Notes: a model not told the origin generated them from the letters alone. A stretch of 64,000 bases of DNA from Thalassospira profundimaris (GCF_003326755.1 NZ_JPWH01000020.1:1-64000), one strand, 5' to 3'; shown: positions 53,066-61,446, counted from the first letter of the stretch. Numbers and translations: made by a program.

Positions 53066-53151
53066 TTTGAACGGGACGGCTTCCCATACCCGGCCCTGGA
53101 CAACCCCGCACCCAGTCCCCGTCCAGTGTCGTTCCGCCCGTCCCGTTCAAA
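53066..53151 (+). ncRNA. Long-stem structured RNA downstream of the small peptide gene
   Basis: TTTGAACGGGACGG (53066-53079) pairs perfectly over 14 bases with CCGTCCCGTTCAAA (53138-53151). Inside, CTGGAC (53096-53101) pairs with GTCCAG (53121-53126). The 86-base element starts 18 bases after the peptide stop and precedes the terminator at 53174. It may be a structured 3' region or a processed small RNA. Confidence 0.5.
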
Positions 53152-53173
53152 TCCATACAACCGCGCAACTCGC

Positions 53174-53208
53174 ACCGCTGTCCGTCCCCACGGCAGCGGT
53201 GTTTTTTT
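53174..53208 (+). terminator. Strong intrinsic terminator
   Basis: ACCGCTG and CCGT (53174-53185, with one bulged T) pair with ACGG and CAGCGGT (53190-53200). G and seven T follow (53201-53208). It ends the unit holding the small peptide and the structured RNA. Confidence 0.9.
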
Positions 53209-53389
53209 GCCATTTCTCTCACACGTATCGTGCACCTTTTTGTGTTTGCAGCGTTAACATAATAATTGTGGCATCTGTTTTCGCAACGCGTCAAAACGGC
53301 AAGCAGCCTGCCATCAGGGCCGAGTCACAATTTTAACGCCACCAGAAGCAAAGGGAGACAAACCGGAAAAAAGCAGATTAAAACTTATA

Positions 53390-53400
53390 TTGCATTGCAA
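53390..53400. promoter_or_regulatory. PhaR-like palindrome upstream of phaZ
   Basis: TTGCATTGCAA is a perfect 11-base palindrome of the TGC-N3-GCA type reported for PhaR, the regulator of PHA-granule genes. CACTGCAAAA at 53412-53421 may be a second half site. The gap 53209-53631 contains no gene; it is AT-rich before phaZ. Confidence 0.4.
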
Positions 53401-53631
53401 CAACTTACGCCGCACTGCAAAAATTCACTCGACATCACGCCAAATATTCGTTTGAATCAGTGACAACAGCCGTAAATTCGTCATACGTTATGACCAATAA
53501 CGTTTTGAATGACACCAATCCGAAACAAAACAATTGAATTGTGGCTGGCAAAACCACAACTGACATACAGGGATTGAACGGCCAGAATTTCCCGAAATTT
53601 TAATAACACCCTGGCCGGGGAGTGAGATTGA

Positions 53632-54921
53632 ATGCTCTATAATTTTTATGAATTGCAACATGCAACCATAAGCCCTTGGCGCGTTGCCGCCGATCTGGGC
53701 AAAAAATGGATGCGCAACCCGGTCAATCCCTGGGCCTATACCCAGCCCGGTCGGGCGACGGCGGCGGCATTTGATGTCTTTACCCATATCACCAACCGTT
53801 ATGGCAAACCGGAATTCGGCCTTGATACCACGCTGATTGCGGGTGAAGAGGTCCCCATCACCGAAGAGTTTGTCTATAGCGAACCCTTCTGTAACCTGTT
53901 GCATTTCAAGCGCGAAACGGCACATCTGGCACAACAGCCCGATGATCCGAAGGTATTGATTGTTGCCCCGCTTTCGGGTCATTTTTCAACGCTTCTGCGG
54001 GGCACGGTCGAAACCATGCTGCCCGATCACGATGTTTATATCACCGACTGGGTGGATGCGCGCAATGTGCCGGTGCATATGGGCCATTTCGATCTGGACA
54101 GCTATATCGACTATCTGATGCGGTTTTTACGCCATCTTGGCCCCAACACCCACATCATTGCCGTTTGCCAGCCTTCGGTACCGGTGATGGCGGCGGTCTC
54201 GCTGATGGCGGCGGGCGATGAACCCTGCCAGCCCGCCTCGATGACATTGATGGGCGGCCCGGTTGATACGCGCGAACACCCCACCGAAGTCAACAATTTT
54301 GCCAAGCAACACGAACTGGAATGGTTTGAACGCCATGTGATTTCGCATGTGCCCCTGCCCCATGCCGGGGTGATGCGCCGGGTTTATCCCGGCTTCATGC
54401 AGCTTGCCGGTTTCATGAGCATGAACTGGGACCGCCACCTTGCCGCCCACCACGACATGTTCACCCATCTGGTGGAAGGGGACGGCGAAAGTGCCGATGC
54501 CAAGCGCAAATTCTATCAGGAATATCTTGCCGTGATGGATATGAGCGCGGAATTCTACCTTCAGACCCTGAAGGTCGTGTTTCTTGAGCATCAATTGCCC
54601 AACGGCACCATGCGCTGGCAGGGCATCCCGGTTGAGCCATCGGCAATCACCAAAACCGCCCTGTTAACGGTGGAAGGCGAACGCGACGATATTACCGGCA
54701 TGGGCCAAACCCGCGCGGCCCACAAACTGTGCAGCAACCTGCCCGATAATATGCGCATGCACTATTTGCAGCCCGGTGTCGGCCATTATGGCGTGTTTAA
54801 CGGGCGGCGCTGGCGCGAACAGATCAGCCCGCGTGTCAAGGAATTCATCCGCCGTCACGACCATGAAGGCAAAGGGGCAAACAGCGCCCCTGCCAAAGTC
54901 ACAACCGACGCCGCCGAATAA
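53632..54921 (+). CDS. phaZ: Intracellular poly(3-hydroxybutyrate) depolymerase
   Basis: The 429-residue protein matches the intracellular PhaZ family. It has C179 in AVCQPSVPVM in place of the usual serine nucleophile, D352/D353 in EGERDDITG and H385 in PGVGHYGVF; these correspond to the Cys-Asp-His triad of Ralstonia PhaZa1. No signal peptide is present, so it acts on granules in the cytoplasm. A PhaR-like palindrome lies upstream, and a clear terminator follows. Confidence 0.94.
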   Translation: MLYNFYELQHATISPWRVAADLGKKWMRNPVNPWAYTQPGRATAAAFDVFTHITNRYGKPEFGLDTTLIAGEEVPITEEFVYSEPFCNLLHFKRETAHLAQQPDDPKVLIVAPLSGHFSTLLRGTVETMLPDHDVYITDWVDARNVPVHMGHFDLDSYIDYLMRFLRHLGPNTHIIAVCQPSVPVMAAVSLMAAGDEPCQPASMTLMGGPVDTREHPTEVNNFAKQHELEWFERHVISHVPLPHAGVMRRVYPGFMQLAGFMSMNWDRHLAAHHDMFTHLVEGDGESADAKRKFYQEYLAVMDMSAEFYLQTLKVVFLEHQLPNGTMRWQGIPVEPSAITKTALLTVEGERDDITGMGQTRAAHKLCSNLPDNMRMHYLQPGVGHYGVFNGRRWREQISPRVKEFIRRHDHEGKGANSAPAKVTTDAAE

Positions 54922-54938
54922 AATCACCACATCACAGC

Positions 54939-54971
54939 AAAAAGCCGCCCCTTCATCCGGGCGGCTTTTTT
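54939..54971. terminator. Terminator after phaZ (bidirectional)
   Basis: AAAAAGCCGCCC (54939-54950) pairs with GGGCGGCTTTTT (54959-54970), with a further T. The next gene converges from 54987, so it can serve both. Confidence 0.88.
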
Positions 54972-54986
54972 CATCATATAGGCGGC

Positions 54987-55376
54987 TTATGGAGCTTCTA
55001 GCGGCTGAACATTGCCCTGATCATTGCCCCCGCCATAGGTGCCATCATCGCGCGGATAAATCGCAACCGGGTGTAATGTGCTAACCAGATGCTGATACAC
55101 GGCGGGCACAGAATCTTCCCAAATTTCAACCTGCCCGATAATGACGGGGTTCGCTGCCCCGTCAAGCAGCGCAATCGCCTGATCGATATTGGCCGTCGTC
55201 ACCAGTTCATCCTCGGTGCCCATCAAAGTCAGGTGAACACCAATCACCTTGTCATCCTTGATCCCCATAATGCCGATGCAGGATGTGAATGTGGTGAACA
55301 TGATCGGATCCGCCTTCCCCCACTGACGTTCCGCAATTTTGGTGGGATCATTCGCTTCGGTAAAGATATATGCCAT
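54987..55376 (-). CDS. Hypothetical protein with CheD-like Cys/His arrangement
   Basis: The 129-residue protein has no signal peptide or membrane helix. I do not recognise a named family. FTTFTSCIGIMGIKDDKVIG and the H48 that follows (VHLTLMG) resemble the T-x(n)-SC...G-x-H core of CheD glutamine deamidases: C33 and H48 would be the pair. The C-terminal DGTYGGGN also recalls CheD's GG-D-G-G region. No chemotaxis genes are near. The likeness is my reading and is unverified. Confidence 0.55.
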   Translation of the reverse strand: MAYIFTEANDPTKIAERQWGKADPIMFTTFTSCIGIMGIKDDKVIGVHLTLMGTEDELVTTANIDQAIALLDGAANPVIIGQVEIWEDSVPAVYQHLVSTLHPVAIYPRDDGTYGGGNDQGNVQPLEAP

Positions 55377-55503
55377 TTTCGTCGCCTTTCATAACCCGTG
55401 TTAAGTCTTATTGCTCAACCGCCCCACGCAAAAGGGAACCAAACAGGATTTTGCGCCGTATCTTGTTTACGCAAATATCTGCATAATCCTGGCAGGAGGC
55501 CCC

Positions 55504-56262
55504 ATGTCCGACAGCACAGCAACAGCCCCTTCGGTCAGCACGACTTCGCCCGTGAACCTTGACAGTTTCGCGCCTGGGTCCATTGCCGTGGTGATCGGTG
55601 CCAGTGGCGGTATTGGCCGGGCGTTTGTGCACCACCTGACCAATGCCAACCATTTCTCGCAGATAATTTCGCTCTCGCGCAGCGGCACACCGCCCCTTGA
55701 TTTGCTGGATGAAACCAGCATTGCAAACTGTGCTAACAGCCTTTCGCACATGCAAGGCGATATCCGCCTGATCATTGATGCCACCGGCTTTTTACATGAC
55801 GAAAACTTTCAACCCGAAAAAAGCTGGCGGCAGATCAACCCTGCCCATATGGCGCACAACTTCGCCATCAACGCCATTGGCCCGGCCTTGTTGATGAAGC
55901 ATTTTCTACCCCTGCTGCCCAAAGAGGGCAAATCGGCCTTTGTCACCCTGTCGGCACGGGTGGGCAGCATTGGCGATAATCATATTGGCGGCTGGTATGG
56001 CTATCGCGCGGCCAAGGCGGCCCTAAACCAGATCGTCAAAACCATGTCGGTGGAGCTGGCACGCAAAAAACGCGATGCCCTGTGCCTTGCCCTGCATCCC
56101 GGCACGGTGGATACCGGGCTTTCCGCCCCCTTTGCCAAAAGCGGCCTGCCGGAGCAAACACCAAAACAGGCCACAGCCAATATGCTCAACGTGATCAACC
56201 GGCTCTCGCGGGATCAAAATGGCGGCTTCTATGCCTATGACGGCAGTGAAATCGAATATTGA
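55504..56262 (+). CDS. Short-chain dehydrogenase (CsgA-like)
   Basis: The 252-residue SDR has GASGGIG at 32-38, serine in TLSARVGS near 150 and Y167/K171 in YRAAK. IDATGFLHD and HPGTVDTGLS are features of the CsgA/YciK-like SDR branch. A GGAGG site lies four bases before the ATG; the frame is open back to 55411. It points away from the 129-residue gene. Substrate unknown. Confidence 0.85.
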   Translation: MSDSTATAPSVSTTSPVNLDSFAPGSIAVVIGASGGIGRAFVHHLTNANHFSQIISLSRSGTPPLDLLDETSIANCANSLSHMQGDIRLIIDATGFLHDENFQPEKSWRQINPAHMAHNFAINAIGPALLMKHFLPLLPKEGKSAFVTLSARVGSIGDNHIGGWYGYRAAKAALNQIVKTMSVELARKKRDALCLALHPGTVDTGLSAPFAKSGLPEQTPKQATANMLNVINRLSRDQNGGFYAYDGSEIEY

Positions 56263-56273
56263 GCGACGAACGA

Positions 56274-56903
56274 TTACGGCGCGGCTGTATCAAACAGACA
56301 ATGAAGCTGGGCATACTGGATCAGCATGATGGTCTTGGCATCGCGAATGCGACCATCGGCGATCATGGCAATCGCCTCCTCAAAGGGCGTTTCCAGCACG
56401 CTGATATCTTCGCCCTCGTCATATTTGCCGCCCCCTTCACCCTGCAAATGATCGCTGGTGATCTCGGCGACAAACAGGTACAGCCTTTCGGTGACCGATC
56501 CGGGGCTCATGAACACGTCAAACACTTCGCGGGGCTTGCCAATTTTATAACCGGTTTCTTCCTCGACCTCGGCAATGATGGCAGCATTGGGGGCACGGTC
56601 GTCCAACACACCGGCGGGAACCTCGATCAACATGCCGGTTTCGTTGCCATTGACAAAACTTGGCATCCGGAACTGGCGGGTCAGGATAATGCTGCGCGTG
56701 CGCCGGTTATACAGCAGGATGCCCGCGCCATTGCCCCGCTCATAGGCCTCGCGCGTCTGTTCCTGCCATTCGCCATCACGGCGTTTCAAGGCAAAGCGCA
56801 CCCGATAAAGATGGTACCAGTTGTCCGACAGGCAATCGACGCCATCAAGACGAACATGATCGGCTTCAAACCGGGTCCAGGCTGCGGGGAAATCGTCGCT
56901 CAT
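56274..56903 (-). CDS. Nudix hydrolase (NudK/ADP-ribose pyrophosphatase type)
   Basis: The 209-residue protein has the NudK-like layout: ILLYNRRTRSIILTRQFRMP, then a Nudix box GVLDDRAPNAAIIAEVEEET followed by GY. The metal-binding glutamates of the REUXEE part are kept, but the box has Ala in place of the usual Glu after G-x5 and Ala in place of Arg before the first catalytic Glu. It may hydrolyse nucleoside-diphosphate sugars. It lies next to an esterase gene (stop 56932) on the same strand. Confidence 0.85.
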   Translation of the reverse strand: MSDDFPAAWTRFEADHVRLDGVDCLSDNWYHLYRVRFALKRRDGEWQEQTREAYERGNGAGILLYNRRTRSIILTRQFRMPSFVNGNETGMLIEVPAGVLDDRAPNAAIIAEVEEETGYKIGKPREVFDVFMSPGSVTERLYLFVAEITSDHLQGEGGGKYDEGEDISVLETPFEEAIAMIADGRIRDAKTIMLIQYAQLHCLFDTAAP

Positions 56904-56931
56904 GGCAGGGCCTGTTCTGAATGTTAAAAGG

Positions 56932-57717
56932 TTAGCGGTTTAAAAACGCCGATAACGTCATCAAAACGGCATCGGGTTTTTCGGCATGGACCCAGTGCCC
57001 GGCATTTTTAATACTGGTAAAGGATGCCTTGGGAAACAGTGCCTTGATATCGTCGCGTCTTTCCATATCGACATAAGACGAATTCGCCCCGGCAATAAAC
57101 AGGGTATCGCCCTGATATTGCGCGCCATCGTCATTATGCCAGCCGGTAATATCCTCCAGATGCGCGGCCATCGCATCAATATTGACCTGCCAGGACATTT
57201 TGCCGCTGTCTTTGTCCGTCACCACATTTTGCGCCAGAAACTGGCGAATGCCCTTTTCGGAAATTTCGCTTGCCAGGGCGTCTTCCACCTCGGCCCGCCG
57301 GGAAATGCTATCAAAATCCACCGCCCGCATGGCCTTGATATAACCGTTATAATCATGCTGATAGGGCAAGGGGGCAATATCCACCACCACCAGATCGGCA
57401 ATCAAACCGGCATCGTCCGACAAGGCCAGCGTCATCGATGCCTTGCCCCCCATCGAATGACCAATCAGATGCACGGGGCCGTTATCAATATCGCGGATCA
57501 GTTCGGCAATGTCGGATGCCATTGCCAGGTACGTCATGTCCATATCCCAGCCAGAGCGCCCGTGATTGCGCAAGTCCGCCGTTACGACATGATATTTTTC
57601 AGCCAGACGCCGGGCAATCGCCGTCCAGTTGCGGGCCTGACCAAACAGGCCATGCAATATCACCAGCGTCCCATTTTCACGGTTTTCGTCGCCAAAGGCG
57701 TAATGCGCCAGTTTCAT
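56932..57717 (-). CDS. Alpha/beta hydrolase (YbfF-like esterase)
   Basis: The 261-residue protein shows VILHGLFGQARNW (oxyanion region, 19-31), the nucleophile elbow GHSMGG with S88, and the C-terminal NAGHWVHAEKP with the catalytic histidine. It has no signal peptide. The family includes acyl-CoA esterase YbfF. The start at 57717 has GGAGG five bases upstream. It is 28 bases upstream of the Nudix gene and may be co-transcribed with it. Confidence 0.88.
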   Translation of the reverse strand: MKLAHYAFGDENRENGTLVILHGLFGQARNWTAIARRLAEKYHVVTADLRNHGRSGWDMDMTYLAMASDIAELIRDIDNGPVHLIGHSMGGKASMTLALSDDAGLIADLVVVDIAPLPYQHDYNGYIKAMRAVDFDSISRRAEVEDALASEISEKGIRQFLAQNVVTDKDSGKMSWQVNIDAMAAHLEDITGWHNDDGAQYQGDTLFIAGANSSYVDMERRDDIKALFPKASFTSIKNAGHWVHAEKPDAVLMTLSAFLNR

Positions 57718-57800
57718 CGGACCTCCCGGATCAAAAGCATGAATTTGGCGCAGAATGGCGTGCCCTTGCGGCAAAGGCAAGCAGGGAAGTCCCAAAAGCA

Positions 57801-57834
57801 AAACACCCCTGCATCATAAGATACAAGGGTGTTT
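57801..57834 (-). terminator. Terminator of the small DUF1127-like gene
   Basis: AAACACCC (57801-57808) pairs perfectly with GGGTGTTT (57827-57834). On the minus strand TTTTGCTTTTGG follows. It lies 48 bases after the stop of the gene at 57882. Confidence 0.75.
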
Positions 57835-57881
57835 ACAAATCAGTCGTCAGGTCGTTTCGTCGTCTGGAGGGCCGGGTCATA

Positions 57882-58043
57882 TTATACGCCAGCGTGATGT
57901 CCACCATGCGGAACGCCCTTGTTGCCAAACAGGCTGGCAATCATGCGCACCAGTGCCAGGAAGCCCTTGCGCATGGTCTGTGCGCGCAGTTTTTCGGCTT
58001 CACGGTGCAACGCGACGAGATCATATCCTTCGTTACGACGCAT
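57882..58043 (-). CDS. Small basic protein, DUF1127-like
   Basis: The minus strand encodes 53 residues: MRRNEGYDLVALHREAEKLR, then AQTMRKGFLALVRMIASLFG and a His/Gly-rich tail. AAAGGAT lies before the ATG and a terminator follows. The amphipathic, basic helix resembles small alphaproteobacterial proteins near the DUF1127 group, but lacks the usual D-x-G-L ending. Function unknown. Confidence 0.65.
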   Translation of the reverse strand: MRRNEGYDLVALHREAEKLRAQTMRKGFLALVRMIASLFGNKGVPHGGHHAGV

Positions 58044-58488
58044 GGCTTTATCCTTTCTAAGACAGGGGCGAAAATACCCCGATTGCGATATCGTTTTGTT
58101 CTGAACCCCATGTAGTTGAGAACGCGCCCAACAACGAGATCAGTTTTTTCAGCCCACCCATGTATTTCCTGCATAGGTTGACCTGGCTCAAACCCATTTT
58201 CGCCATGCAAATTTCCATTTTTGTCTCATGACAAATAAGACATTCATCTTGTTCATTATTTTTTGCGCGATAATCAGGCATCCCAAACAGGCCTTTCCCG
58301 CACTGACGGCAAACCTGCTGTATCCTTTGATACAAAAGAGATACAGGACAATCACAGTTTTGAAAAACACCCCATTTTCGGGGGTCAAAAAAGCCAATTT
58401 TTCACAATTCGCCAACAAATTGACCACGAATCGCAAAAAACAGAATCGCCGAAACGATCCTGTTTAATTTTGCATGGCTTTATAGACT
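58044..58488. other. Intergenic region between gabD and the small basic protein gene
   Basis: No gene is supported in these 445 bases; short frames lack ribosome-binding sites. At the gabD end lies a terminator (58433-58464). The remaining sequence is AT-rich and should hold the promoter of the small gene ending at 57882, but I could not choose one set of hexamers. Confidence 0.5.
58433..58464 (-). terminator. Terminator of gabD
   Basis: AACAGAATCG (58439-58448) pairs with CGATCCTGTT (58455-58464) with one mismatch. On the minus strand the stem is followed by a run of six T. It lies 24 bases after the gabD stop. Confidence 0.75.
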
Positions 58489-60006
58489 TCAGGTAAGGGC
58501 AATATTGAGATATTTCACCTCAAGATATTCATCGAGCCCCCAATGCCCCCCTTCACGGCCATGCCCGCTTTCCTTGACACCACCAAACGGCGCCCCTTCA
58601 TGGGATGTCGTACCATCATTGATGCCAACCACACCGGTTTGCAGGCGCTCGGCAATACGATGGATACGGCCAATATCGCGGCTGTAAAGATAGGAAGACA
58701 GCCCACCCCTGACACTGTTGGCAAGCGAGATGGCGTCGGCCTCGCTCTCGAACCGATAGATCGGCGCGACCGGGGCGAAAAGCTCTTCTTCAAAACAGTT
58801 TGCATCCGTCGGCAAATCGGTAATCACGGTTGGCCGCACAAAGTACCCCTCGGCGGGAATATCGGCCCCGTCGTGAAACACGCCGCCACGTCTTTTGGCA
58901 TCACCCAACAGGCGCTCGACTTTTGCCACGGCCCGGCTGTTGATCAGCGGGCCAATCTCGCTTGTGGCGTCAAACCCGTTACCGACCTTCAAGGCCCGGG
59001 TCGCGGCAATAAATTTTTCGACAAACGCGTCATACACACCGCTTTGCACAAAAATGCGGTTGGCGCACACACAGGTTTGCCCGCTATTGCGGTATTTGGA
59101 AATCATCGCCCCAGCCACCGCATCGTCCAGCCGGGCATCATCCATCACAATAAAGGGTGCATTGCCGCCCAGTTCCATCGCGGTTTTTTTGACAGTATCG
59201 GCACATTGCACAATCAGGCGCTTGCCCACCGCAGTCGAGCCGGTAAAGGATAGCATCCTGACCCGAAAATCATCCGTCAGGGCCTGGGCAATCGGCACCG
59301 GATTCCCCGTTACCACATTAAACACACCTTTGGGGAAACCTGCCATTTCCGCCAGTTTGGCAACCGCCAGCGCACAAAGTGGTGTATCCTCGGCGGGTTT
59401 GACAACCACACTGCATCCAGCCGCCAGGGCGGGGGAGCATTTGCGCACCACCATTGTTAAGGGAAAATTCCACGGCGTAATTGCCGCCACCACGCCCACC
59501 GGCTGCTTTTGAATGACAACACGCCGGTCGGCCTGGTTTCCGGGCATGGTTTGCCCATAAGCGCGCCTTGCTTCCTCGCCATACCATTCGGCATAGGCGA
59601 TCGCGCCAATCACCTCGCGCCTTGCCTGATCAATGGGTTTTCCCTGCTCGGCGGTAATCAGGCAGGCCAGATCCTCCAGATATTCTTCCATCAGATCGCG
59701 CCAGCGCCGCAAAACCGTCGCACGGGTTTTCGCCAGTTCACCCGCCCAGGCCGGGAAAGCATCGGATGCGGCATCAATCGCCCGGCGCGCTTCGCTGGTG
59801 CGCATAAAGGCGACATCGGCCAAAAGCTTGCCCGTGGCCGGATCAGTCACCTCTATCGTTTCGCCAGAATCGGCGCGACGCCACTCACCATTGATATAAG
59901 CCTTGTGCAACTCCCAGTCACGGATCAGGGCACGGGCACGGTCAAGTCCGGAAAGATGTGGGGCATTTCCCCGGACAGTCGCAGTATGTAAGCCGGTGGA
60001 CGACAT
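58489..60006 (-). CDS. gabD: NAD(P)-dependent succinate-semialdehyde dehydrogenase family
   Basis: The 505-residue aldehyde dehydrogenase has PWNFPLTMVVRKCSPALAAG, FTGSTAVGK, E278 in MELGGN and catalytic C312 in NSGQTCVCANR. The double cysteine TCVCANR is typical of the GabD/SSADH group. It oxidises succinic semialdehyde or related aldehydes. About 30 residues precede the usual start (HKAYINGEW). No gabT lies in the window, so the substrate is inferred. The gap 60007-60174 has no gene. Confidence 0.88.
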   Translation of the reverse strand: MSSTGLHTATVRGNAPHLSGLDRARALIRDWELHKAYINGEWRRADSGETIEVTDPATGKLLADVAFMRTSEARRAIDAASDAFPAWAGELAKTRATVLRRWRDLMEEYLEDLACLITAEQGKPIDQARREVIGAIAYAEWYGEEARRAYGQTMPGNQADRRVVIQKQPVGVVAAITPWNFPLTMVVRKCSPALAAGCSVVVKPAEDTPLCALAVAKLAEMAGFPKGVFNVVTGNPVPIAQALTDDFRVRMLSFTGSTAVGKRLIVQCADTVKKTAMELGGNAPFIVMDDARLDDAVAGAMISKYRNSGQTCVCANRIFVQSGVYDAFVEKFIAATRALKVGNGFDATSEIGPLINSRAVAKVERLLGDAKRRGGVFHDGADIPAEGYFVRPTVITDLPTDANCFEEELFAPVAPIYRFESEADAISLANSVRGGLSSYLYSRDIGRIHRIAERLQTGVVGINDGTTSHEGAPFGGVKESGHGREGGHWGLDEYLEVKYLNIALT

Positions 60007-60174
60007 TCAGGCGTTTCCTTATCGCCAAATTTAGAACAATGCGGATGTCCTCACGGTGTTGTGATTCCATTATTTTGTCCGCTGCTGGGACACTAAGCCT
60101 TCACAGGACGTTCAGGCAATACTCCATAAAACAAGCAACACCTTTTCACCGTTCCGCAAGAGAGATTGAGAATA

Positions 60175-60636
60175 ATGAAACGCTTTGTCAAAATCGCCCT
60201 TCTGACCGCGACGCTTGGTGTCTCCGCCGCTGCCGTGCCGGCACAGGCCGATGAGGCCGGAGACAATGCTGCCGTGCAAAGCCGCCAGCATATGATGGCT
60301 GGCCTCGGTGGTGCGATGGGCACGCTGGGCTGTTACATGAAAGGCGAATGCAACCTGCCCAAGGGAGTTGTCCATCTTCTGGCCGAAGGCATCGCCTATT
60401 CGGCGTCAACCGGCCATGACGTTTTCAAACCGGAAACACCTGCCGCAACCGAAAAAACCGAGGCCAAAGCCGACATCTGGGCCAATTGGGATGATTTTGC
60501 CGGTCATTTCCCCAAACTGGAAGAAAATGCCCTGAAGCTGGCCGACGTCGCGGGTGACAAAGCGGCAATGGGGCCGATCATGGCTGAAATGGGCAAATCC
60601 TGCAAAGGCTGCCACGACGATTACCGCAGCAAATAA
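60175..60636 (+). CDS. Cytochrome c'
   Basis: The 153-residue protein has a signal peptide cut after AQA (about residue 25) and a C-terminal haem motif CKGCH at 143-147, followed by DDYR, the usual ending of the four-helix cytochrome c'. The N-terminal helix has VQSRQHMMAGLGGAMGTL, in line with the family. Two extra cysteines (LGCYMKGEC) lie in the first helix region. Cytochromes c' bind NO and may protect from it. It is convergent with a cytochrome b561. Confidence 0.9.
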   Translation: MKRFVKIALLTATLGVSAAAVPAQADEAGDNAAVQSRQHMMAGLGGAMGTLGCYMKGECNLPKGVVHLLAEGIAYSASTGHDVFKPETPAATEKTEAKADIWANWDDFAGHFPKLEENALKLADVAGDKAAMGPIMAEMGKSCKGCHDDYRSK

Positions 60637-60680
60637 TTTAGTCCCGCATCAAACGGGGCTGACAGTCACAATGTCAGACA

Positions 60681-60715
60681 AAAGGCGGGATGCGATGGCA
60701 TCCCGCCTTTATTTT
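60681..60715. terminator. Terminator between cytochrome c' and cytochrome b561 genes
   Basis: AAAGGCGGGATGC (60681-60693) pairs perfectly over 13 bases with GCATCCCGCCTTT (60698-60710), followed by ATTTT. The A-rich left side gives a U tract on the other strand too. Confidence 0.88.
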
Positions 60716-60741
60716 CAGGCCCGGATCCGGATCACAAAAAA

Positions 60742-61446
60742 TCAGCCCGCCCGTGCGAGCGTAATAATCCCGGCAACCACGGCACCACAAACAACCAATA
60801 TCAAAACTCCCAACCAGGCTGATTTGAATTTGATCGTGGCAAACCGTGCCGCAATACTGGCAGGAACCTTGCGCGAGCCCGTAATCATCGGGCCAATCAG
60901 ATTTTCGTTCTTCAGGAACAAATAACCGATTGCCGCCGTCACATGCAGGCCAACGGCGATATAAATCAGATTGATATTCACATGATGAATATAGTTCATG
61001 GTATCGGCAAAACCGGACGGCACATATTTAACCAGCGGCCCGTCAAAAAACAGAAACGTGTTTTCGCTGGCAAACAGCCCGGTAACGGCCTGCACCGCAA
61101 CCAGCACAAGCAGCACAATCACCATCAAACCGCCCGCCGGATTATGCCCGGTATAGGCGAGTTCCTCCTCGCTGCCCTTGGGAAGTTTGCGCAAATAGGA
61201 CAGGGCGGCAAACGGCCCTTTGACAAACGATTTGAACCGCGCATTTGAACTGCCAACAATACCCCAGACAATCCGGAACAAAACCAGCGTCAGAACCGTG
61301 TAACCGGCCAGCTCGTGAATATTGATGATGGCTTCCTGGTTGGTCCACCACGCCGTTGCAATGGCAACAACCAGCGCCCAGTGAAACAGGCGCACCGGAA
61401 AATCCCATTGCCTGATTTTGATCTTTTGTGCGTTCTCGCCGTGCAT
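60742..61446 (-). CDS. Cytochrome b561 family membrane protein
   Basis: The 234-residue protein has four or five membrane helices and the haem-ligand histidines of the family: PVRLFHWALVV, NIHELAGY and HHVNINLIYIAVGLHV. It starts MHGENAQKIKIRQWDFPVRL, typical of cytochrome b561/Ni-Fe hydrogenase b-type subunits that pass electrons between quinol and c-type cytochromes. Convergent cytochrome c' is a plausible partner. The 263-base gap 61447-61709 holds the Fur-type box. Confidence 0.88.
   Translation of the reverse strand: MHGENAQKIKIRQWDFPVRLFHWALVVAIATAWWTNQEAIINIHELAGYTVLTLVLFRIVWGIVGSSNARFKSFVKGPFAALSYLRKLPKGSEEELAYTGHNPAGGLMVIVLLVLVAVQAVTGLFASENTFLFFDGPLVKYVPSGFADTMNYIHHVNINLIYIAVGLHVTAAIGYLFLKNENLIGPMITGSRKVPASIAARFATIKFKSAWLGVLILVVCGAVVAGIITLARAG

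Noticed and set aside
52872..53294. Minus-strand frame of 140 codons over the small peptide region
   Set aside because: It runs through the terminator and long stem on the opposite strand, has no ribosome-binding site, and the plus-strand signals explain the region better.
53632..54921. PhaZ considered as an extracellular lipase or PHA synthase
   Set aside because: There is no signal peptide, and the CQPS nucleophile region and overall length fit intracellular depolymerase rather than the GxCxG synthase motif.
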